Source: Hamiltosporidium magnivora (lineage: Eukaryota; Microsporidia; Dubosqiidae). From it: DNA of 33,033 nucleotides. Within the stretch, counting starts at the first letter, position 1; each line of letters starts with the position of its first letter. The notes beneath the pieces were generated by a model. That model was not told the DNA's origin. It searched no databases and saw nothing but the letters and a program-made list of their open reading frames with translations. The position numbers were made by a program, and so were the translations under genes. Below are positions 1 through 9,972 of this stretch, piece by piece. Location of the stretch: contig PITI01000027.1 in assembly GCA_004325065.1 (NCBI GenBank), positions 1-33,033 of the forward strand. The letters are read 5' to 3'.

Positions 1-467
1 ATGTGATACTTTTGAATAAATTTTATTTTTTATTTAATATAATTTAACATTATTTTTTAAAAGTTTTTACCTTTTTTGGTTTTAATAAATATTATATTTT
101 CCAAAAAGATGTAACTGATCAAAAAAATAAAATTTTTGCTGTGATATTAACGAGAAATATGAATAAATTTTTACCTAAAATGAGTAAAAAATGAATATAT
201 TTTCATAAGAGCCTTTAATATTTATCAAATGAAAACGAATTTGAAGTCACTTTTTAAAAAAATAAAAAAAGATGAAACAAAAAAACCGTACTTTTTTTTA
301 TTCTTATATCATGATGGGAATATAGTGTCAATAAAACGAATCATACCTTCGTTTTGCTTCTTAGAAAGTCTGCACAAATTAGAATACATTTGAGACGAAT
401 TGCAAATTTGGTTAAATTTTGAATTAATTGTTTCATAAACAATAAAGGCTGTAATCATCATCCTCAT
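1..467. other. Intergenic, no feature seen
   Basis: A+T-rich sequence with homopolymer runs. No coding-like frame, RNA gene or repeat was recognised. It lies just 3' of the broken minus-strand gene that ends at 468. Confidence 0.4.
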
Positions 468-1821
468 CTACTTTTTTTGATCTAATTCTCTGAGCGCGAT
501 GATATCTACTTTGTTTGAAAAGTTTATTTCATCATGTATTCGCTTTAATACTTCATTACCGAGCTCAAATTCGTAAATTGAGTGATAAACTCTTAATGTT
601 TTAAGGTTTACTCCACAAAAAACTATTGCTTAAATGTCCTAAAAAAATATCATAAACTTTTTTGTATGTTAAATTAACATCAGTGGCCCGCATTAGAACA
701 TCATTTTCCAAATCAAGAACAGCATGTAACAAAGCGACGACGTCTTTATCATCAGTATAAAAACACTGGGAAAACATTATATTGACTAAAATTTTGAAAA
801 AACAATTTTTAAAAATCAAAGTATGCTCTTTTTGGTAAATAACATAAATATCTCAATGTACTTAAAGAGAAATACAAATTGGCTCGTAAATTGTTTCCTC
901 TGAATCCGAATAAAATGATTGAAAATGTAAATCTTGAATAAAAAAGGCAGCTCTCGAATTCAATGTTCATGTTTGCGTATATCTGGAAGTTTTTGTGTGT
1001 TTTTGCAAATCCGAATATTTTAACAAATTTTTTTAAATTGCGTCTCGAGTACTTCAAATAAAAAATATACGTATAAGACATAACCATCTTTTAGTTTAGA
1101 TTGAAAATCTTTTTTATAAAGAAATTAGAATATAATTAAATCGATTACGTGAAAATATTCTTTTTTAGAAGAAATTTTATTCAACCTGTTTTAAATCCCA
1201 ACATTTTAGCCTTTTCAACCATATCGGATTTGGAAAAAGAATAATAATTTGTTCTTTTAGCCTCGATTAACTTGATAGAAAATTCAAATATTTTCTCAAA
1301 TATACCTGGCCGGTCAATATCGGCAGTTTCTATATAATTTCTCATTAGGTATAATTCTTCTATAAATACTTCTTCTGTCCATGTTTAAATGTTTTTTTTT
1401 GCTTCTATAGCAGCATGTTGCCTGAACGAAGAATCGGAAAATGAAACAAATTTTTCTATCGCCTTTTTAATCCCTATGGTGTTAGCACATATTTTTTGGT
1501 TCTTTAACTTTGAACTTTTTCCTTTCTAAATTATTCCAATATATTCGTCTATTTTCTCATTCAAATTTTCAAATTCTTTTTTAATTATGACTTCAGGCTC
1601 TGTATTTGGATTAAGCAACATCATTTTCAAAATTTTAGCGGAATGGTCTTTTATGAAGGTGAAATCGGAATTTCGAAGTCATGTCATCATCTATTTTATT
1701 TGAATTTTTTCTTTTATGATCTGATAACAAACAAATTTGGTTTAGCAACATCAGATGAACTACTTTCATAGTTATTTAGCCAAAACTTGGATATATAAAT
1801 CTTTTTTTGTTCTAAATACAT
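468..1821 (-). pseudogene. Multiply broken protein-coding gene, family not recognised
   Basis: Read on the minus strand, a chain of fragments in shifting frames looks like one decayed gene. It starts near an ATG at 1819-1821 (fragment begins MYLEQKKIYISKFW), continues through KDHSAKILKMM and NTEPEVIIKKEFENL, then TADIDRPGIFEKIFEF and SKSDMVEKAKMLGF, then YSDSEETIYEPICISL, DVVALLHAVLDLENDV and LGNEVLKRIHDEINF. It ends at a TAG at 468-470. Between these are several in-frame stops (TAG near 1526, TAA near 1385, others near 1690 and 880) and at least four frameshifts. The fragments are rich in D, E, A, R and V, unlike random A+T-rich DNA, and one run is 72 codons long (601-819). I do not recognise the family. 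It could be two adjacent dead genes (split near 1181) rather than one. The 5' end is uncertain. Confidence 0.6.
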
Positions 1822-3239
1822 TTTTTAATTCGAAATTATATTTCTGGATTTTCAAATGTCAAAGAACAACGGAACACGACAAGAATATCTATAATCACAT
1901 AAAAAAAGATTTTTTTTGTACTTTTTATTTTTTCAAGAATTCATTTGACTAATTACAAATATAATAATGCCAAAAAGATTGGTTTAGATAATTATATTAT
2001 AAAAAAGGCGCTAAAACCTGAACATAAGCGATCAAATTCCATTTATATGAATTTAGAAGGTCAATTTACAGTAGATAACTTCTTTTTATTATCTATTCCT
2101 GTGATTTCGGTCTAAAACTATACTTTGATAACAATTAACAATAATTTAAAGACACTGTGCAAATAATTTTGAAACAATTCAAATTTACGGATATTTGATT
2201 ATAGGTTTACAGCAAGAATATATGTATTCTGTTAAAAAAACGTTTAAATAAAATACAAAATTGATATATATTTTTCTTGAAATATTTATCAATTGAATGT
2301 CCTGATAATTTGATATTTTTTTCAAATTTAGAATCCTAAGTGGATTTTAAGCAAGAACCAAAGACCATATATGAAGTGTGTTCTGTTTTTTTTCTAAACT
2401 TTTAAAATATAAAAATATTTTATATCTCATATGTACAACATTACTAATTACCAAATACACGAGTTAAATAATGTTAGATTAGAAATTTTGTAAAGTAGTC
2501 CATATTTTTTTTTTATAAACAAAGAACTAAAATCTTATAAAAGTGATCAAAACAATACATTTTAGTTTAAACACTCGATCTTTTAAGTCTCATATACTTC
2601 ATATGACTTATTATTTTTGTGTTGTAAAATCTCACTATAAAACAAAGATAAAACTAAAAAACCACAAAAACGTTTATAAACACAACAGAGTCTAAAAATA
2701 AATTAAAATCTGATCATCTATAATTAAATTTAGTAATTTAACGAAAACGCAAAGATGAATGTGAAAGAAGACTCACCTCGAAATGTTTAATCGATTAGAA
2801 AAATGTAAAAACCAACATTAGTGTTCTTATTAAGAATATGACTCTTTTGATTTGTTTATATATCTTATACAACCAATGATAGTCTATAAAATTAAAGAAC
2901 TTTAGACACTTTAAAATATTATATTCGTTCAAAAAAATATTTGCACTAATTATTGTAAAAATACTTTCTAGATGCTATAACGGCATTTGAATAATATTTA
3001 TGAATCTATTTTTTAATCTTTTTAAGTAAAAAATTAATTTCAATCTTTTTATTTAAAGTTTCTGTTAAGTTGTTATACTAATACATAAACATTTGTATGG
3101 TATTACAATGTTTTTTTAGCCTTTTCTCTGTATATTTTATTTATATTCTTAATAAAAATTTATTAAAACAATTATTTTGCTTGAATAATATGAAATTTAT
3201 ATCTTTATCAAATTTAAAGATTTTTAATACAAATAGCTA
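1822..3239. other. Gene-free stretch
   Basis: No convincing coding frame, RNA gene or repeat was recognised in about 1.4 kb of A+T-rich DNA. Short open runs exist on both strands but have the K/N/I/F/L/Y composition expected of noise. Confidence 0.35.
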
Positions 3240-3620
3240 GGAACTTATACAGAGAATGACTTAATAATATAATAGAACACAAGCAAAACTCTTTTTTATT
3301 GAGAAAAAAAGCCTTTAACACGAAAAAATATACAAAGAGAAAGAAGAAAGAATTAAATAGAAATAGACGGTAAAAAAACAGAATAAATAAAAAAAGAGGA
3401 CAAACATTTTGAAAAATTAGACTACAGTATACCAGAAGAAGAAAATTATGCTCAATAAAAATATCCTGAATTTTCATTGGAAAATTAAAAATAGCGACTA
3501 CTAATTTAGAAATGAAAGACTAAAAAAATATCAGAGCAAAAGACATAAAAAAGACATAATCCTGATGAAGAGGATTAAGAAAATATAGCTTAGCAAATAA
3601 AGTTTAAGAATATTCTTTAC
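3240..3620 (+). pseudogene. Possible decayed coding frame (purine-rich strand)
   Basis: The plus strand is strongly purine-rich here. The frame starting at 3240 reads as hydrophilic, acidic fragments (for example IEIDGKKTE, EDKHFEKLDYSIPEEENYAQ and ISEQKT) separated by TAA, TAG and TGA stops at fairly regular intervals without a change of frame. The opposite-strand 87-codon frame at 3214-3477 is Phe/Leu-rich, as expected for the complement of a Lys/Glu-rich coding strand. I do not recognise a family. Compositional bias alone could explain it. Confidence 0.3.
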
Positions 3621-3836
3621 CTTTTCTTATGAATGTTTTTACATTCATTTCCACGAGCTTAAGAACTATTTACACATTTAAAAAGCAATGTAATCTGTTA
3701 TCTTCAAAATATAAAAATTAAATTTATTAACAAGAGAACGAGATATTATTTTAATATATTTGAAACATAAAATAGTTCTTAAAATAAGTCACAAAAGCTA
3801 AAACATAAACTTAAAAAGCAATAAATATAAATTTAA

Positions 3837-4226
3837 AGAAGTTGCAGAAATATATACTAAGACATAAAATTTATAAATTTTAAAGAAAGCATATTTCTTT
3901 ATATTAAGATTCAAAGGATAATTAAACAAATAATTTTAAATTATAAAATAATCACTTTTTCCAAATACCATAAACAAATAGATTTATACTAAAAAAAAGT
4001 CTCACAAATAATTAATGAAGTTGCAGAATATAACTAAGAAATAAAATTATAAAATAATCACTAGGTCCAAATACCATAAACAAATAGATTTATATTAAAA
4101 AAAAGTCTCACAAATAATTAATGAAGTTGCAGAATATAACTAAGAAATAAAATTATAAAATAATCACTTTTTCCGAATACCATAAAGAAATAGATTTATA
4201 CTAAAAAAAAAGTCTCACAAATAAAA
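3837..4226. repeat. 106-bp direct tandem repeat, about three units
   Basis: The unit beginning AAAATAATCACT recurs with a spacing of 106 bp (anchor ATCA at 3951, 4057 and 4163). Each unit contains CCATAAACAAATAGATTTAT and ends with GAAGTTGCAGAATATAACTA. A diverged partial unit (GAAGTTGCAGAAATATATAC) precedes at about 3837. Copies 1 and 2 differ at only a few positions (TTTTT versus AGG after ATCACT), so the duplication is recent. Confidence 0.9.
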
Positions 4227-4620
4227 TGAAAACATAGAAATACATTTCTTTATTCTTTTAAATGAAATTTAAAAATTAATTATTCTGCTAGAAATTTAAA
4301 TTAATGATAATTTAAATAACCAAATATATTTTTAAAGATAGGTTTAAATCTTAAAGCATAAACCCTTAAATAATTGAAGATTTACATTACCCTAGAGTCA
4401 GTTATAAAAAAAGATAAATCAGTAGTATTCAATAATAAAATACTATTTGTTATCATTTGAAGAGAAATATTTTTTTTTTTACAAACATTAATAAAAAAAA
4501 ATGTAAATATTTTATGATTGTTTCAAGAAAAATCATATTTGATTTACATATAGAAAGGTTGGATATAATACCATTAAGTTTAAAAAATAAGATGCACTAA
4601 TATTAGTTTTAAAAAACAAT
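4227..4620. other. Gene-free stretch between repeat blocks
   Basis: A+T-rich with T and A homopolymers. No feature was recognised. Confidence 0.35.
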
Positions 4621-4990
4621 ACACTTCATTATTAAAATTAAATAATAAATTAAAATAAAAAATATAAAATATAAAAAAGAATAAAAAAAACATAAAACAA
4701 TTAAATAACAAATTAAAATAAAAAATATAAAAAAGAATAAAAAAAACATAAAAAAATTAAATAACAAATTAAAATAAAACTAAAAAAAGAATAAAAAAAC
4801 ATAAAACAATTAAAGAATAAATTAAAATAAAAAATATAAAAAAATTAAATAACAAATTAAAATAAAAAATATAAAAAAATTAAAGAATAAAACAATTAAA
4901 GAAGAGATACAATATGAATTAAAGAACAAATATCAATTAAAGAATTAAAGAATTAAAGAAGAGATACAATAGAAATTAAAAAAATAATAA
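4621..4990. repeat. A-rich low-complexity tandem repeats
   Basis: Imperfect units of about 50-65 bp built from AATAACAAATTAAAATAAAA, AATATAAAAAAGAATAAAAA and CATAAAACAATTAAA repeat about six times. They degenerate at the right end into short AATTAAAGA repeats. The strand is nearly devoid of C and G. Confidence 0.85.
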
Positions 4991-5393
4991 AACAAATACC
5001 AATTAATTTAACATAAGATAGAAAAAGAAAATTGCTAAGTTTTAAAAATTAAGTGTATGATCTCAAAAGAAACAAACCAAATATGTTAGTAACGAATCAT
5101 TTTAAAATTGTACTGAATTATATTTCAGATACATTATTTCTCCTTAAATATGACACTAATAGAAAAATACTTTCAATTTGGTGATCAATTCGCATATAAA
5201 AAAAAATTTTTACTTGAATTTTTATTTATATTTCTAAAGAAAAATCAAATACGGTTTTTCCCTTAAAATATTGTACCAGTCGTTAAAATTATTTTATTTT
5301 AATATTTTTTTAAAAAATTGAAACCCCTTCTCCTTTTTCCCACAATTTATTGGTTTAATCTGAAACATTCTCCTTTTTATTTTTAAATTTTAG
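4991..5393. other. Upstream flank of TBP
   Basis: No gene seen. Two CTCCTTTTT stretches about 100 and 50 bases before the TBP start are the only C-rich blocks. Confidence 0.35.
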
Positions 5394-5411
5394 CCCTTTA
5401 AATATAAAAAT
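5394..5411 (+). promoter_or_regulatory. CCC motif and TATA-like A/T tract before TBP
   Basis: A CCC triplet at 5394-5396 lies 21 bases before the ATG and is followed by TTTAAATATAAAAA. A C- or G-triplet close to the start codon is the described microsporidian promoter pattern. Assigning it here is an inference from position and composition. Confidence 0.45.
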
Positions 5412-5416
5412 AAAAA

Positions 5417-6028
5417 ATGGACGTTCCTAATCTTTCATACGTACGCGAGAAGCCTACACCTACTCAAGAGCAGCCACGCACCAAATCGGGTATAATGCCT
5501 ACACTACAAAATGTGGTAGCAACTGTCAACTTAAATTGCAAACTCGATCTAAAATCTATCGCACTCCGTGCACGTAATGCAGAATACAATCCAAAACGTT
5601 TTGCTGCTGTTATAATGCGTATACGTGAACCAAAAACCACGGCTTTGATATTCGCGTCCGGAAAGATGGTAATTACCGGGGCTAAAAGTGAAGAATCGTC
5701 TAAATTGGCTGCACAAAAATATTCTCGTATAATCAACAAACTCGGTTTTAATACACGATTTGCGGATTTCAAAATACAAAATATTGTGAGTAGCTGTGAC
5801 ATAAATTTCAATGTACGACTTGAAGGTCTGGCTTTTGCTCATAATGCTTATTGTAGTTATGAGCCTGAACTATTCCCCGGTCTTATCTACAGAATGGTTG
5901 ATCCTAAAATTGTTCTTCTTATTTTTGTCTCTGGTAAAGTTGTTCTTACAGGTGCCAAACTACGTGATGACATTTATAAGGCCTTTGATAATATTTATAC
6001 CGTATTAAGACAATATAGGAAACCATAA
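5417..6028 (+). CDS. TBP: TATA-box-binding protein (TBP)
   Basis: General transcription factor that binds the TATA box as part of TFIID, TFIIIB and SL1 in the nucleus. The 203-residue product has a short variable N-terminus (about 25 residues) and the two direct TBP repeats that form the saddle. The first starts at [20 protein letters not shown] and carries [20 protein letters not shown] and [13 protein letters not shown]. The second starts at [14 protein letters not shown] and carries [14 protein letters not shown] and [10 protein letters not shown]. These motifs, including the PK..LIF.SGK..(L/I)TGAK block in each repeat, are diagnostic. The length is close to that of other compact TBPs. The ATG at 5417 is preceded by an A-rich leader with a CCC at -21. 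G+C is higher than in the flanks, as expected for a conserved gene. The second repeat is somewhat diverged ([21 protein letters not shown]) but keeps the core residues. Confidence 0.97.
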   Translation: MDVPNLSYVREKPTPTQEQPRTKSGIMPTLQNVVATVNLNCKLDLKSIALRARNAEYNPKRFAAVIMRIREPKTTALIFASGKMVITGAKSEESSKLAAQKYSRIINKLGFNTRFADFKIQNIVSSCDINFNVRLEGLAFAHNAYCSYEPELFPGLIYRMVDPKIVLLIFVSGKVVLTGAKLRDDIYKAFDNIYTVLRQYRKP

Positions 6029-6313
6029 GGTGTTAAATATACATAAATAAATCTTTTATTTTTAAAGAGGTGTAAGTTATTATAATATTGAATATAGAAG
6101 TGTTATAAGTAAATGTCTATGATTGATATAAATTTAGAGTTTATATATTAAAAAATAATGAAATAAGATTAAGAATTTGATTAAAAAAATGTATCAAACT
6201 TTTTTTTATTTTATTTATTTATTAGTAAACTACAGTAGTAGTTAAAATTTATTATTTTGTTTTATAATAAATGTGGAAATTATTTTATAAGAATATAAGA
6301 TTTTTTCTTAAAA

Positions 6314-6448
6314 ATTATAGAAAATAAAGTAACAAATTTATATTTTTTTAGATTTATTTTTGTAAAACAATCATTAATAATAAATTTATTGTAATTGACT
6401 GCACAATATATTTATAAAATATAAATTTGTTACTTTATTTTCTATAAT
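6314..6448. repeat. Perfect 33-bp inverted repeat with 69-nt spacer
   Basis: Left arm 6314-6346 (starting ATTATAGAAAATAAAGTAAC) and right arm 6416-6448 are exact reverse complements over 33 bases. The spacer is 6347-6415. The right arm contains ACTTTATTTTCTATA, the same motif that begins each unit of the 77-bp tandem array that follows. Confidence 0.9.
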
Positions 6449-6715
6449 ATGCTTATAATCGCAGTAAATTTATTGTTAATGAATCTTGTTTCATTTATAT
6501 TTGTCATTTCTTTATTTTCTATAATTTGTTTCTAATTGCAGTAAATTTATTGTTAATGAATCTTATTTCATTTATATTTGACATTTCTTTATTTTCTATA
6601 CTTTGTTCTAATTAAAATAAATTTATTGTTAATGATATCTTGTTTCATTTATATTTGGCATTTCTTTATTTTCTATACTTTGTTCTAATTAAAATAAATT
6701 TTTAATGAAATTAAT
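6433..6715. repeat. 77-bp tandem array, about four units
   Basis: CTTTATTTTCTATA occurs at 6433, 6510, 6587 and 6664, an exact 77-bp period. Each unit continues with a TAATTGCAGTAAATTTATTG-like segment, GTTAATGAATCTTGTTTCAT and TTATATTTGNCATTT. Later units lose the GCAG segment. Overlap of the first unit with the right arm of the inverted repeat suggests that the array grew out of that arm. Confidence 0.9.
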
Positions 6716-6893
6716 ATAAATAATTACCAATTTTACTATTTCTTAATATACTTTGTTCATGAGTCAAATAAAATTAAGTGAGATTCTAATTAAAAATGAT
6801 TATTTAAATTTATTTTAATTATGCTTATATTTGGTTTTAGAATTATTTTAAGAAAGAGAATATTTATATTAAAAATAAAATTTATTGTCTCAT

Positions 6894-7300
6894 ATATATT
6901 GATGGCATAAGCTTGGTCATGATTATAGACTACAAAATGAAGTGGTTAGATTCCTACACTTACTTCTCTTAAATAGATATAAGTTTAAGTCTTCAAAACG
7001 AATTAGAAATTACTCAGTTCAAGAAATTCTTGATAATGTGTGGCAGAGATAAGAGTGGAAACCAGGATAAAAACTGATTTCAAAATTCGGAATAACAGAT
7101 CCGACATATTTATTTTATATAAGATAAAAAATAGGATTGCGCTTATTGAAGTTGGATTTTGTTCTCAAGATTCACTTTAAATAGTTGAAACTGAAAAACT
7201 TAGGAAGTATAGCCTATTAGCAAATAGGCCGGGTCTTATTTATAAGTTTAATTTGAGATAATCCCTTATGTGGTGAACTGGGATGGTATTAAGACAAAAT
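6894..7300 (+). mobile_element. 3' end of a decayed R4/Dong-like LINE (zinc knuckle and endonuclease region)
   Basis: From 6906 the frame reads HKLGHDYRLQNEVVRFLHLL then KSSKRIRNYSVQEILDNVW, with no stop until a TAA near 7047. From 7139 another frame reads ALIEVGFCSQDSL, a TAA, then IVETEKLRKYSLLAN and GLIYKFN. These match the C-terminal part of the reverse transcriptase ORF of R4/Dong-type non-LTR retrotransposons, as I recall them from microsporidia. That part has a C/H-rich zinc knuckle (LGHDY..RHNEVV..), then the restriction-like endonuclease with IEVGI and VETEK.RKY..LANELGLIYK. In-frame stops and at least two frameshifts show it is dead. The LINE fragments at 9281 and 32905 overlap its last segment. 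Confidence 0.75.
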
Positions 7301-7371
7301 ACCATAAGATTTACCTTAAAAAATTACAAATACCCATGAATGTAGAGGCATATATACATTTTTCCCACCAT

Positions 7372-7980
7372 GCCGGAAGCAGAAATGACTTGGTGTATTC
7401 TTTGCTTGTCGTAAGAGGCGACTAAAAGAGACCAGTCCTTTAGGCTGAGGTTGGGCGTGGGGTTAAGAACTTACCCTTTAAAACCACCTTGTTACGAAAC
7501 TCGAAAATGTAAACAAATCCACTAAAAAAAGAACCTGTAGGCGGTATTACTGAGGAATTTTAAGCCTAGTAAAGGTCTGTAACGGCGAGAATGAATGCAC
7601 ATATACATTCTATAGTGCTCAAGAACACTGTCAAAATAATTTTCTTTGATCGACGAAGAGGACTTGAGGCAAGACGAAATACCAAAGAAAGCTGGGAGAG
7701 AGCTTCATTAGGATTTATTGAAAGAGCTTAAATTTATGAACAACCAACACCTTTATTAATGAAAGTATACAACTAAAAAGATGGTGCTAAAACAAATATA
7801 AAAATAACTTACCTCTTATTTTGGATGGTGTAACCACAGTGAAGGACCTGACAATAAAAATAAACGAAGAGTCGGATTTGAGAAAGATAATGAAGTGTTT
7901 AAAATGATGGAAAGAATTATTTAAAAGTGAAAAGTCCGTTAACTCATATTTCAATATAATATTGATGATATATGTGGAAT
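7372..7980 (+). mobile_element. 5' end of a second LINE copy: leader and N-terminal ORF remnant
   Basis: 7372-7640 is unusually G+C-rich (CATGCCGGAAGCAGAAATGA, CGTAAGAGGCGACTAAAAG, GGCTGAGGTTGGGCGTGGGG) and looks like the untranslated leader of a non-LTR element. From 7645 the frame reads DRRRGLEARRNTKESWERAS then LGFIERA, a TAA, IYEQPTPLLMKVYN, a TAA and KDGAKTNIK. After a frameshift near 7800 it reads LPLILDGVTTVKDLTIKINE, ESDLRKIMKCLK, a TGA and WKELFKSEKSVNSYFN. The fragment follows directly after the 3' end of another copy in the same orientation, so the two lie head to tail. Assignment to the same family rests on order and context rather than on a diagnostic motif in this half. It is truncated and inactive. 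Confidence 0.6.
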
Positions 7981-8304
7981 GAGTGTCTATGTGAAGTAAA
8001 TTATATTTTTTTTACCCGCCAAAGAATGTACTTTTAAAATTTGATTCAAAATAATTTTTTTAGAATCTAATAATTTAATTTTACTTTGTATTTTTTAAAA
8101 AATGATTGAATATTTCAATATTTGATAATTATTGAGAAAAAATGTAAAGAAAACTTGGAATTTATTTTATAGTTTTTAAGAAATTTTTTTAGATAAATTA
8201 AAAGAATAAAAATAATATTTTGAATTGAAAATCTAAATTAATTGTAAATTTAATATGTAAAAAAAATGTTTGATTCTGAAAATTAGATTCTATAATTAAA
8301 TAAT
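7981..8304. other. Gene-free spacer between LINE debris and A43
   Basis: A+T-rich, nothing recognised. It holds the 3' flank of the minus-strand A43-like gene. Confidence 0.4.
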
Positions 8305-8694
8305 TTATTCTAAATATTTTCCTTTAATAAGAATTGTATCATCGTTTCCTTTAATAACATCTTCTACAATACACTTACCGTTAGTATTACCATCACACAT
8401 TATTTTAAATATTCCATACGAAAAACCGTCACAAAAATCCAAAATCTCGCCTATTTCTGGTTGAAAAACAAGACATTGTATTCTACACAGTAATTTTACA
8501 AATGGTGTACCGTATGGCATTTCACCTGTCTTTGAAAATGACAAAAGTGTAAACGAAACAAGTACACCTTGTAATTTATACGAATATTTCAAATGACAAT
8601 CCATTAATGTATTATTTATTGATATTTCTGGTCTCTTTAAATCAGCGGGATGTATTTGAATAGGTATTTGTATCGTTTTCGTATAAAATGCCAT
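8305..8694 (-). CDS. RPA43: RNA polymerase I subunit A43-like (Rpb7/Rpc25 family)
   Basis: 129 residues. The N-terminal half has the Rpb7-like 'tip' fold signature: IQIPIQIHPADLKRP (the family's I.L.P..L..P), a strand stretch LKYSYKLQGVLVSFTLLSFS, then GTPFVKLLCRIQCLVFQPEI followed by GEILDFCDGFSYGIFKIMCD. The pattern 'Y...L.GV...F' followed by 'P+...+.....LVF.P..GE.+.G' fits A43 of Pol I (with Rpa14 it forms the stalk and contacts Rrn3) better than Rpb7 or Rpc25. Those usually keep a recognisable GxG and a longer OB-fold. The C-terminal OB domain is reduced to about 45 residues. Rpc25 remains a possible alternative. The ATG at 8692-8694 is the only start that gives the family N-terminus. An ACCACCC motif lies about 30 bases upstream. 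Confidence 0.6.
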   Translation of the reverse strand: MAFYTKTIQIPIQIHPADLKRPEISINNTLMDCHLKYSYKLQGVLVSFTLLSFSKTGEMPYGTPFVKLLCRIQCLVFQPEIGEILDFCDGFSYGIFKIMCDGNTNGKCIVEDVIKGNDDTILIKGKYLE

Positions 8695-8720
8695 GAAAAT
8701 TATTTAAATAATGGATTTTT

Positions 8721-8730
8721 TTGGGTGGTT
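8721..8730 (-). promoter_or_regulatory. C-rich start-proximal motif before the A43-like gene
   Basis: On the minus strand AACCACCCAA ends 27 bases before the ATG. It is preceded by a TATA-like stretch (TTACAAAATATATAAAAA). It is the only C-rich patch in the flank and resembles the microsporidian CCC-type signal. Confidence 0.4.
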
Positions 8731-9280
8731 TTTATATATTTTGTAAATAAAATATTTCAAGAAAAAAGTAATTGTTTAATGTAGAAAAATCTTATAACTC
8801 AAATTTTAAAAGTGAAAAAGAAAAGTGATACAAAATTAACTGATAATTTGTTCTGATATTGTTATTATTTAAATTATTTTCTTTAGTTTTTTTATTTAAA
8901 AAATTTTTTTAAAGCTACCAAATTTAATGGAGTAATTAAAAGCACAATTTGTTAAGTTAAACATTAAATAAAATGAATTATGAAACTTGATTTGATGTTT
9001 AAAAATTATTTTAAGAATTTGATTTGTACATTTGAATTCTTCAATTTGTTCTTAAACGGTAAATACTTTACTAAACAAATCGTATAATTCAGTAAAAATA
9101 TTAATCTAAATATATTTACCTGTAAAAAGGCAAATAAAAAGGTAAAAAGGTTGAATTTTATTAGAAATAAAACAACCTTTAACCAATTTTCGAAAGATTC
9201 TTTTTTCTTTTGATACAGCTGATTTCTTTTAAATAAAGTAATGAAATATTTCATAAATTTAAATCTTGTTTTAGTTTATT
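8731..9280. other. Gene-free stretch
   Basis: A+T-rich. The 82-codon minus-strand frame at 9006-9254 is Phe/Leu/Lys-rich without any recognisable feature and is treated as noise. Confidence 0.35.
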
Positions 9281-9394
9281 GAAACCCTTGTTTTTCATAA
9301 ACAAGTAAAACTAAAGAATGCAAATGAGTTAGGTCTTATTTATAAGTGTAACAGAATAATTAATTTATTATGTGATATCCTGGGATGGTATTGA
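9281..9394 (+). mobile_element. LINE fragment (end of the endonuclease region)
   Basis: 38 codons open from 9281 and closed by TGA at 9392-9394. The segment NANELGLIYKCNRIINLL followed by CDILGWY matches the C-terminal endonuclease stretch of the LINE at 6.9-7.3 kb and the fragment at 32.9 kb (LANELGLIYK.....I...WDGIV). At the DNA level GGTCTTATTTATAAG and TGGGATGGTATT are shared by all three. The rest of the copy is missing. Confidence 0.65.
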
Positions 9395-9972
9395 TATACA
9401 GCTTTAAAAACCGATAAATAAATTTATGGTTTGAAACATAAAAATTTACATTAAAACGTTTATAATAAGTACACAGACAACTTAAACTATTTTTTTTTTG
9501 AAGAAAAATATATTTATATTATGTTTACGATAAACAATAATGTGTGTATTACGGATTAATAATCTGTTCTAATGAGTCATTTAGAAATGAATTAATACTT
9601 TTTACACAAGATAATCCATGATTTAATTTAAGATACGTTGTTTTAGATCACGGCTTAAAATTTTATATAAGTGTATTATATGTAAATATAGGCAATGCAG
9701 GCGAAAAGGCTAAATTCCAACACCTTTTGTTAAATACATTTTAATTGACTAATATTGATTGCATTTAAAATTTTGGCAACCGAAAACGAAAAATTTAGAA
9801 TCAAATTTATTTTAATGTCAAAAAAATCTTCTTGATTTTGTTATACAAATTTAATCTTATAGTTATGAATAACTTACAAGTTTTGTAATTTTAAGAATAA
9901 ATTATACTGGGATTTTTAAAATTAATTTAATGATTTCAAAAATTACACATATTCGATTTTAAGTGAAAAAAG
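9395..9972. other. Gene-free stretch
   Basis: A+T-rich. No coding-like frame or repeat was recognised. Confidence 0.35.

Noticed and set aside
3214..3477. 87-codon minus-strand Phe/Leu-rich ORF
   Set aside because: Its composition is what the complement of a Lys/Glu-rich strand gives. There is no signal-peptide plus mature-domain layout.
5464..5842. Two minus-strand ORFs (115 and 97 codons) inside TBP
   Set aside because: They are antisense shadows of the well-conserved TBP coding sequence.
6433..6715. CRISPR-like array
   Set aside because: The 77-bp units are contiguous tandem repeats without unique spacers, and the genome is eukaryotic.
9006..9254. 82-codon minus-strand ORF
   Set aside because: Noise-like K/F/L/N composition, with no motif and no upstream C/G-rich signal.
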